Below the pieces are notes generated by a model that was not told where the DNA came from, ran no database searches, and was given only the letters and a program-made list of their open reading frames with translations. DNA of 9,770 nucleotides from Acidobacteriota bacterium (GTDB lineage: Bacteria > Acidobacteriota > Terriglobia > Terriglobales > Acidobacteriaceae). Made by a program: the position numbers and the translations under genes. This document shows, one piece after another, positions 1 to 5,596 of this stretch (position 1 is the first letter of the stretch; every line of letters starts with the position of its first letter). Location: assembly GCA_021809235.1 (NCBI GenBank), contig JAKBAG010000100.1, positions 1 through 9,770 of the forward strand, written 5' to 3'.

Positions 1-446
1 GCCACCGCGGCGATGTCGTCAAGGTCGCCGATGGCTACGGTCGCAACTACCTGCTCCCGCGCAAGCTCGCCCTGCAGGCCACCGCATCCAACAAGTCCGT
101 CATCGAGCAGATGAAGGCCGCCGCGGCCCGCCGCGCCGCCACCGAAAAGGCTCAGGCCGAGGCGCTTGCTTCCCAGCTTGCCACCGTCAGCCTGGTCTTC
201 ACCCGCAAGTCCGGCGACAGCGGCCATCTCTTCGGTTCGGTCACCGCGGCCGATATCGCTCATGAGCTGGCTGCCAAGGGCTTCGATGTCGATCGCCGCA
301 AGATCCAGCTCGTCGAGCCGCTGAAGTCCACCGGCGACGTCACGGTTCCCGTGCGCCTCTACCGCGAGGTCATCGCGCAGCTTTCCGTGCGCGTGCTGGC
401 GGAGGCTGTTGAGGCTCCTGCCGACGCCGAGCCGGTCACGGCCTAG
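1..446 (+). CDS. rplI: 50S ribosomal protein L9 (5' end outside the window)
   Basis: L9 binds 23S rRNA in the large ribosomal subunit. It has two globular domains joined by a long helix and affects frame maintenance. The reading frame is open from the first base; the first complete codon is at 3. The visible 147 residues begin with HRGDVVKVADGYGRNYLLPR, which is the L9 N-domain signature. By comparison with E. coli L9, about 13 residues are missing upstream. The Ala/Glu/Lys/Arg-rich central helix follows, then the C-domain with FTRKSGDSGHLFGSVTAADI. The full protein would be about 160 residues, slightly longer than the usual 148-150, because of an Ala/Glu/Pro-rich tail after VRVLAE. The stop is TAG at 444-446. 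L9 is normally the last gene of an rpsF-rpsR-rplI operon, which fits the strong terminator about 70 nt downstream. The internal ATG at 111 is not the start. The assignment is secure. Confidence 0.97.
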   Translation, partial: HRGDVVKVADGYGRNYLLPRKLALQATASNKSVIEQMKAAAARRAATEKAQAEALASQLATVSLVFTRKSGDSGHLFGSVTAADIAHELAAKGFDVDRRKIQLVEPLKSTGDVTVPVRLYREVIAQLSVRVLAEAVEAPADAEPVTA

Positions 447-517
447 ATTGCAGCCGGAACAGCCGGCCTGCAATCTGTTCGTCCGCGCTTCCTCGCCGCA
501 ACGTCTTCTCCTCCACC

Positions 518-553
518 GCTGCTGCCGCGCATTCTGCGTGGCAGCAGCTTTTT
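518..553 (+). terminator. Rho-independent terminator after rplI
   Basis: GCTGCTGCC at 518-526 pairs perfectly with GGCAGCAGC at 540-548. The stem continues inward with GCGC (527-530) against GCGT (536-539, one G-T wobble). The result is a 13-bp stem with the 5-nt loop ATTCT, followed at once by TTTTT (549-553) and then CTT. There is no A-tract on the 5' side, so it acts on the plus strand only. It should end the rplI transcript and separate it from the glycosyltransferase promoter at 576-604. Confidence 0.93.
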
Positions 554-575
554 CTTGTCCGGGATTGCTCGCTCT

Positions 576-604
576 CTGGCAGCAGGCCACCCTCCCGCTA
601 TACT
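576..604 (+). promoter_or_regulatory. Sigma70-like promoter of the glycosyltransferase gene, leaderless spacing
   Basis: The -35 candidate is CTGGCA at 576-581 (4 of 6 to TTGACA). A 17-bp spacer separates it from the -10 TATACT at 599-604 (5 of 6 to TATAAT). Only six bases (605-610) lie between the -10 and the ATG at 611, so the predicted start site falls on or next to the A of the ATG. No purine-rich Shine-Dalgarno sequence precedes the ATG. The motif match is seen directly; the leaderless start is inferred. Confidence 0.6.
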
Positions 605-610
605 CAATCC

Positions 611-1780
611 ATGCGCCTGCTCCATGTGATCCGCACCCTGGACCCCGATGCCGGGGGTCCCAGTGAGTCGGCACGGATTTTTGCCCTGGCCCATCAGCGC
701 CTGGGCAACCAGGTAGAGATTGCCACCGCCGATGCGCCCGATGCCGGACCGGAGCGCGATGCCTTCCAGCATCGGCTCAGCTGCCCGGTGCACCCCTGTG
801 GTCCGGGGCGCGGCAGCTATGCCTATGCCCCTGCGCTTGAGCAGTGGCTGCGCGCGAACCGGGACCGCTTCGACGGGGTCATCGTCAATGGCGTCTGGCA
901 GTTCCACACTGCAGCCGCTCGCCGGGTCTTTGACTCCCATGTTCCGTACGCGGTCTTCAGCCATGGCATGCTCGATCCTTACTTCAAGCGCCGCTATCCG
1001 CTCAAGCATCTGAAAAAACTGCTGTACTGGACCCTCGTCGAGTCTCGCAATCTCAATCGTGCCCATGCCGTCTGCGTTACCAGCCAGGAGGAGTACCGTA
1101 CGGTCGGCGAGGGTTTTCCCTTCCGCAATTTCCGTCGCGTGCTCGTGCCCTACGGCTCCGCCGGTCCTGATCGGGATCTGGCAGCCAGCCGCGCCGAGTT
1201 TCTTGCCGCCTGGCCGGAGCTTGCCGGGAAGCCGCTGCTGCTCTTCCTTGGCCGTATCCATCCCAAGAAGGGATGCGATCTGCTGCTGGAGGCCTTTGCC
1301 CGCGCTGCCTCCCCCGATCTGCATCTGGTCATGGCCGGACCGGATGAAACCGGCTGGGCCGCCCAGTTGCAGGCTCGCGCTCAGGCTCTTGGCATTGCCT
1401 CTCGCATCACCTGGACCGGCATGCTGCGCGGCAGCCTCAAGTGGGGAGCCTTTGCCGCTGCCACTGCCTTCATCCTGCCTTCCCATCAGGAGAACTTCGG
1501 TATCGCCGTCGCCGACGCGCTGGCCTGTTCGCTCATTCCGCTCATCAGCGACAAGGTCAACATCGCTCCCGAGGTTGCCGCCGATGGAGCCGCGATCATG
1601 GAGCCGGATACCCTCGAAGGTACCATCCGCCTGATCGAGCGATTCCAGGCGCTTACGCCCACGGAGCGGAGTGCCATGCAGGCTGCCGCCCTTGCCTGCT
1701 ACCGCCGTCGCTACGCGCTCGAGGATGCGCCATTGGTCATCTACCGCGCCCTTGGACTGCTACCGGAGCCGACCTCCTGA
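611..1780 (+). CDS. GT4-family (GT-B fold) glycosyltransferase
   Basis: This 389-residue protein is predicted to transfer a sugar from a nucleotide-sugar donor to a growing surface or exopolysaccharide glycan at the cytoplasmic face of the membrane. Donor and acceptor cannot be read from sequence. The N-terminal half has the Gly loop DAGGPSES (13-20) and the conserved FSHGMLDP (116-123). The C-terminal half has the donor-binding segment FLGRIHPKKG (212-221), with basic residues R215, K219 and K220. It also has PSHQENFGIAVAD (290-302) and LISDKVNI (311-318), typical of the group. The usual E-x7-E retaining motif reads E294-x7-D302, so the second Glu is Asp. There is no signal peptide or membrane segment. 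The ATG at 611 is the first residue of the classic beta-strand start MRLLHVIRTL and sits six bases after a -10 box. No partner glycan genes are visible. The gene is convergent with the S53 gene, 54 bp away, and I see no clear terminator in that gap. Confidence 0.9.
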   Translation: MRLLHVIRTLDPDAGGPSESARIFALAHQRLGNQVEIATADAPDAGPERDAFQHRLSCPVHPCGPGRGSYAYAPALEQWLRANRDRFDGVIVNGVWQFHTAAARRVFDSHVPYAVFSHGMLDPYFKRRYPLKHLKKLLYWTLVESRNLNRAHAVCVTSQEEYRTVGEGFPFRNFRRVLVPYGSAGPDRDLAASRAEFLAAWPELAGKPLLLFLGRIHPKKGCDLLLEAFARAASPDLHLVMAGPDETGWAAQLQARAQALGIASRITWTGMLRGSLKWGAFAAATAFILPSHQENFGIAVADALACSLIPLISDKVNIAPEVAADGAAIMEPDTLEGTIRLIERFQALTPTERSAMQAAALACYRRRYALEDAPLVIYRALGLLPEPTS

Positions 1781-1834
1781 GCCAGCCCCCGGATCGTGCC
1801 TCAGTTTCCGCCGTTCCGGCCCAGGCTTGAGCCC

Positions 1835-4800
1835 CTAATACAGCCGATACGCAAGCGTCGAGGAAGCCGTCAGTCCCAGTCCGCTTACCACGACCTCCAT
1901 CGCTCCATTCGCCGGTCGTGCGCTTGAGGCCACGGCCAGCCGCAGCACCCATCCGGAGCCGCTTGCCGTCCAGCCTGCGGTCACTCCGGCTGGCAGATGC
2001 AGCAGCGCCGGATGCAATGCGGTCAGCGGCAGCCCGGTGACCGTTACCGTGATCGACGCCGTCATGCCCGGCACCAGCAGAAGCGTGCCTGCGGGTACCG
2101 CCACTGTCAGCGTTGCCTGGGGATGCACGATCACGGACACCGGTTCCACGCCGTCATAGACCAGCCCTGTGGTCCTATCCGTCACCTCGGCCAGCGCCAG
2201 GCTGCGCGTCGTGCCCGGAGTCGCTGTCGCTGCCGCCGTCACCACGCCCTGTGCCATCAGCAGTCCGGCTGCGTTCCTCCCAATCGTGCCCCAGCTTGCC
2301 GTCACCCCTGCCGGCAGGCCGCTCATCCGCAGCGCCACATCGCTCAGATCGGCTGCCAGCGTCAGCGGACCGACCACCCGCACCGTTGCCGTGACCGGCA
2401 GGGAACTGCCCGGGGTCAGGCTCAGCGGATTCGCACTCAGCTCCAGCTCGATTGCCGTTGGCAACGCCACGCTCAGGCTGGCCGCTCCGTAGGCCGTCTG
2501 CCCATCGCCAAATGCGGTCAACGTCAGCGGCTGGTTGGCCGCCGTCGCTGCCGTCGGCGTGGCATGCAGCGTCAGCGTCAGGGACTGCGTTGCAGGGCCG
2601 ATGGCCGCAAAGCTGCTGGCACTCCAGGTGGCTGTCACTCCGCCGGGCAATCCGGCCACGCCCACCCGCACCCGACCCACAAAGCCGGTTGCCGCGGTCA
2701 CGGTTACCGGCAGGCTCAACTGGCTGCCAGCCACCAGCCGCAGCGCCGTGCTGCCAGCGGCAATCGACAGCTCACTCTGCGCCGCCAGCACGGTGACCAT
2801 CACCGTTGTCGTCGCGCTCAGTCCATCCCCGGTGGCCGTCACCACCGCCGGCGCCGCCTGCACCGGCGGTGCATTCGCCTCCGCCACCAGGGTCAGCGTC
2901 GCGCTTCCCGGCGGCGCGAGCACGGTCCGGTTCCACACCGCATTCACCCCGGCCGGCAGCCCGCTCACCGTCAGGCTGGCCGTGCCTGCAAAGCTACCGC
3001 CACTGCTCACCGTGATCGTCGCCCCCGCGCTGGCTCCAGCCGTCACCACCAGTGCCGTTGGAGCCGAAGCTACGCTCAGTGTTGGAGCCGGTGCCACGGT
3101 CAGGGGCACCCGGAGCGTCTGCTGGGAGACGCCGCTGCTTCCGGTCACCACAATCGTTCCACTCTGCGCATTCGGGGCTGTCTGCACCTGGACCTGCGCC
3201 TGTCCGCCGGGCTGGATCGTCGTCGGAGCTATGCTCACCGCGACGCCTGCCGGTGCGCTGGCGGCAAGCGTAATTGGACCGGTACTGCCGCTCGTCGTGG
3301 CAGCAACAATCGCAAATCGCGTGGCATTGCCGGCAACCACCGACAGCGCATCCGGCGTAGCCGTCAAGGTAAAACTCTCCGCCAGTCCGGTTGCATTGAA
3401 GGCCCAGCTGTTCACCAGTGCTGCGACATCCACGCTGCCCAGCCCGGTCGCCAGATTGAAGCTCCCGCTGGCCGTGAAGCCGTTCACGCCTGGAACACTG
3501 TTATTCCCGGCCAGCGTGCCATGAAATGGCGGACTTGGAGCCTCCAGCAGCGCATACAGCTCCGGATTGGCCGAGCCCTGCGCCGAACCCATTCCCTGCG
3601 CGCTCTGGCTCTGATTGATCATCGCCATCATGGCCGCCCAGGCCGGTGCAGACAGTGAGGTGCCGGAAAACACATACCACGATCCGCTCACGCAGCCCAG
3701 ATAGCCGTCGTGCTCCGCCGTCGAAACGGCCACATCCGGCACCGTCCGCATCCCGTTGCCGGAGCTTCCGGCCACCGCCGCCTGCCACGGAGGCTGCGCA
3801 TAGACCGTACTCACCCCGCCGCCTCCGGCCCACAGCCCGCTCCCGCCGTTGGCGCCGCTTTCGTTCCACACCACCTCCGGAATATAGCCCAGCGCCGACT
3901 CGCTGCCAGGACCGTTATAGGGATTCCAATAGGTGTGGTCGCCTTCCTCAAACTCAGTCCCGCCCACGCATGTCACCCACACCGGCGTACACATTCCGCT
4001 CACCGCTCGTCCACTGCCTGTCGTGCTGCTCCCGGCATCGCATCCGGCCGCACCGGCATCCCCCGAGGAGGCAAACACGGAGATCCCCTCGCTGGCCGCC
4101 TGCGTCCACAGGTCGTCATAGAACGCCAGCTCCGTGGCTCCCATCGACTGCTCGCAGCTGGCGTAGCTCACGCTCAGCACCGAGGCCAACCGGTGGTTCA
4201 CCACATACGCCGCCGCCAGATCCACCCCATCGGTCGTCGTCGTTGACGCTGCCTCCACGTACTGAATCTGCGCCGCCGGCGCCAGCGCTCCGGCCCATTC
4301 CACATCCAGCGTCGCTTCGGTCTGGTCGCCGGGTACAAACCCCGGATCGGGCCCATCCACCGTCACTGCCACGTTGGCCCCGCTGCCCAGGTTGGCAAAG
4401 CTGCGAAACTCCGTCAGATCGGCCGGCGCAATGTCGCTGCGGCCCACCACGGCAATGGACTGCCCGGCTCCATTGATTCCCTGCGCATAGAGCGGATCGG
4501 CATCATAGATCGTGGCAAAGTCCGCTGGAAACAGGTAATGGGTCGTGCCCTGGGAATAGAGCGGATGCAACCGCGGCACACGACCCCCTCCAGCGGCATC
4601 GGTGCCCGGCAGCGCAATCGGCTCCTGGCGGGCGATCTGCGACTGCCTGGGCAGGTCATGCAGGGAGAGCACGCCGCGCACCAGCCCCGCCAGCGCCTGC
4701 GGAATCTGCGGGTCCTGGCTGTTGGCCACGCGTGTCGAGCCTGCCACAGCATAGCGTTGCAGCGAAACATGAAAGGCATCCTCCACCGCTGCCTCGCTGC

Positions 4801-5335
4801 CGGAGAAGATCACCAGCCGCCGCCCGGCGCTGACCGGCTCCACCCGAAAGCCGCGGCTCGCAAGCCACCCGGTCACCGTGGCCAGTTGGCCTGGGGTCGC
4901 TCCAAACTCCCGCCCGAACTCGGCCGCCGTCAGCCATCGGTGATACTGCGCCGATCCCGGCTCATGCTGCTGCTGCACCCGTAGCCGCAGCGCCTGCTCG
5001 CGTGCCGGATCGGCCTTCAATACCAGCACCATCCGCTCCAGCCGTACCTCTGGCGCCACCACGCCCACCACGCGCCCGGGCTGTGCCCACGGCGGCGTAT
5101 TCCCGCGCAAGGTGACCGTTTCCTGCCAGCTCGAAGCCCCATCCGGCACCGGACGGCCCTGCGCCCCGGCCAGCGGACTACAAACCAACAGAAGCAGCAG
5201 AAAGGCCAGCCCACAAACCACATGCAGAACCAGCGCAAGCCCCAGCGCCAGGGTCCGCTTCCGCGCCAGTCCATGCCGCTTCCGGGGCAGGCCCCAGTTC
5301 CATCTCTGTCTTCCTGTGACGCCAAGCACATGCAT
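1835..5335 (-). CDS. Secreted S53 peptidase (sedolisin/kumamolisin family) with five C-terminal Ig-like repeats
   Basis: An acid-acting serine-carboxyl endopeptidase, 1166 residues, predicted to be exported for extracellular or periplasmic protein breakdown. A basic n-region (RKR, ARKR) and a hydrophobic core (about 28-52) end at a likely signal peptidase I site, AGA|QG (58/59). C52 lacks a proper lipobox. The activation propeptide covers about 70-230 and the catalytic domain about 255-645. Catalytic residues are visible: E340 and D344 (TEATLD), oxyanion Asp D426 (SSGDAG) and nucleophile S560 (SGTSLSAP). GGGGVSTVY (504-512) is also typical. Five beta-sandwich repeats fill 655-1166. No C-terminal anchor is visible. 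The frame stays open upstream to 5545, but the ATG at 5335 is preferred because it puts the signal peptide near the N-terminus and has GGAG 10 nt upstream. The Asp residues that bind calcium in kumamolisin appear replaced by G606 and N627, so stability or activity may differ from characterised relatives. Confidence 0.92.
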   Translation of the reverse strand: MHVLGVTGRQRWNWGLPRKRHGLARKRTLALGLALVLHVVCGLAFLLLLLVCSPLAGAQGRPVPDGASSWQETVTLRGNTPPWAQPGRVVGVVAPEVRLERMVLVLKADPAREQALRLRVQQQHEPGSAQYHRWLTAAEFGREFGATPGQLATVTGWLASRGFRVEPVSAGRRLVIFSGSEAAVEDAFHVSLQRYAVAGSTRVANSQDPQIPQALAGLVRGVLSLHDLPRQSQIARQEPIALPGTDAAGGGRVPRLHPLYSQGTTHYLFPADFATIYDADPLYAQGINGAGQSIAVVGRSDIAPADLTEFRSFANLGSGANVAVTVDGPDPGFVPGDQTEATLDVEWAGALAPAAQIQYVEAASTTTTDGVDLAAAYVVNHRLASVLSVSYASCEQSMGATELAFYDDLWTQAASEGISVFASSGDAGAAGCDAGSSTTGSGRAVSGMCTPVWVTCVGGTEFEEGDHTYWNPYNGPGSESALGYIPEVVWNESGANGGSGLWAGGGGVSTVYAQPPWQAAVAGSSGNGMRTVPDVAVSTAEHDGYLGCVSGSWYVFSGTSLSAPAWAAMMAMINQSQSAQGMGSAQGSANPELYALLEAPSPPFHGTLAGNNSVPGVNGFTASGSFNLATGLGSVDVAALVNSWAFNATGLAESFTLTATPDALSVVAGNATRFAIVAATTSGSTGPITLAASAPAGVAVSIAPTTIQPGGQAQVQVQTAPNAQSGTIVVTGSSGVSQQTLRVPLTVAPAPTLSVASAPTALVVTAGASAGATITVSSGGSFAGTASLTVSGLPAGVNAVWNRTVLAPPGSATLTLVAEANAPPVQAAPAVVTATGDGLSATTTVMVTVLAAQSELSIAAGSTALRLVAGSQLSLPVTVTAATGFVGRVRVGVAGLPGGVTATWSASSFAAIGPATQSLTLTLHATPTAATAANQPLTLTAFGDGQTAYGAASLSVALPTAIELELSANPLSLTPGSSLPVTATVRVVGPLTLAADLSDVALRMSGLPAGVTASWGTIGRNAAGLLMAQGVVTAAATATPGTTRSLALAEVTDRTTGLVYDGVEPVSVIVHPQATLTVAVPAGTLLLVPGMTASITVTVTGLPLTALHPALLHLPAGVTAGWTASGSGWVLRLAVASSARPANGAMEVVVSGLGLTASSTLAYRLY
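1838..3373 (-). repeat. Five tandem Ig-like (beta-sandwich) repeats in the S53 protein
   Basis: After the catalytic domain the protein has five diverged modules of about 95-110 residues. Each starts with an alternating strand and a turn such as ALSVVAGN, ALVVTAGAS, ALRLVAGS, LSLTPGSS or LLLVPGMT. Each carries a core motif: APAGVAVSI (694), LPAGVNAVW (793), LPGGVTATW (896), LPAGVTASW (1007) and LPAGVTAGW (1114). Motif spacings are 99, 103, 111 and 107 residues. The Trp is present in repeats 2-5 and absent in repeat 1. Composition is rich in Ala, Thr, Val and Ser, with few charges and no Cys, as in extracellular adhesion or spacer modules. A role in substrate or surface binding is inferred. Confidence 0.8.
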
Positions 5336-5345
5336 CGGCTCGCAA

Positions 5346-5349
5346 CTCC
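5346..5349 (-). promoter_or_regulatory. Ribosome binding site of the S53 peptidase
   Basis: On the minus strand GGAG lies 10 nt before the ATG at 5335. The match is short and the spacing a little long, but it is the only purine-rich site near this ATG. It supports the 5335 start over the upstream in-frame ATG at 5545. Confidence 0.5.
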
Positions 5350-5367
5350 GCGTATAAATGTCTTGCC

Positions 5368-5398
5368 AACGCTCTTCCCTCCATCGTGAGCGTTTTTT
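5368..5398 (+). terminator. Terminator-like hairpin in the divergent intergenic region
   Basis: AACGCTC (5368-5374) pairs perfectly with GAGCGTT (5388-5394) across a 13-nt loop. The run of six T begins inside the 3' arm (5393-5398). Read on the plus strand this resembles a weak intrinsic terminator. On the minus strand it would be a hairpin 33 bp upstream of the S53 start codon. It does not end any plus-strand gene in this window. It could stop antisense transcripts coming through the protease gene, or act in the protease leader. Function is uncertain. Confidence 0.35.
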
Positions 5399-5401
5399 CG
5401 T

Positions 5402-5414
5402 CCGGAGACTCCGG
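5402..5414. promoter_or_regulatory. Perfect dyad CCGGAG-A-CTCCGG, possible operator
   Basis: The arms CCGGAG (5402-5407) and CTCCGG (5409-5414) are perfect inverted repeats around a single A. The dyad lies between the divergent S53 and phosphoketolase genes, only 4 bp past the T-run of the neighbouring hairpin. With so short a centre it fits a dimeric regulator site better than an RNA hairpin. No regulator gene is adjacent. At this GC content a chance origin is possible. Confidence 0.3.
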
Positions 5415-5582
5415 CTATGTGCAAACTCTTTGACCTCCAGTTGCGAAACGAAATTGCCTCCGCTGTGGAGTGCAGTTTTGGAATTTCCCAATCTTTCCCG
5501 CTTGTCCCCTGTCGACTGGCTTCCCTCCCTCCGCTTACCTCCCATCCAGCCGCTGCCGACCCTTTAGTCCGGTCGTAACCCC

Positions 5583-5590
5583 AGAAGGAG
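5583..5590 (+). promoter_or_regulatory. Strong Shine-Dalgarno site of the phosphoketolase gene
   Basis: AGAAGGAG ends 6 nt before the ATG at 5597. This is a near-consensus anti-16S match at good spacing. It fixes the start codon and shows that the transcript has a real 5' leader, unlike the two genes with leaderless spacing in this window. I could not identify a convincing promoter in the 5415-5580 stretch upstream. Confidence 0.85.
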
Positions 5591-5596
5591 AATCCC

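Noticed and set aside
443..1486. 347-codon minus-strand open frame opposite the glycosyltransferase
   Set aside because: No recognisable domain. It is antisense to a well-supported gene and spans the rplI terminator.
1781..1834. Search for a shared terminator between the convergent genes
   Set aside because: Only short pairings such as GGCT/AGCC with a tiny loop are present, with no T-tract on either strand.
1997..3658. 553-codon plus-strand open frame inside the protease gene
   Set aside because: Extreme Arg/His/Gln-rich composition and full overlap with the S53 coding sequence mark it as a shadow frame.
5478..5491. Near-palindrome TTGGAATTTCCCAA upstream of the phosphoketolase gene
   Set aside because: It is imperfect at the centre, has no promoter around it and no recurrence in the window, so it is too weak to call an operator.
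5519..5543. Pyrimidine-rich run with G-runs on the opposite strand, possible G-quadruplex
   Set aside because: Only three runs of GGG, helped by GG pairs; it does not meet a normal quadruplex pattern.
5336..5545. N-terminal extension of the S53 protein to an upstream ATG at 5545
   Set aside because: It would put 70 charged residues before an already long signal-peptide n-region, and it crosses the intergenic dyad and hairpin.
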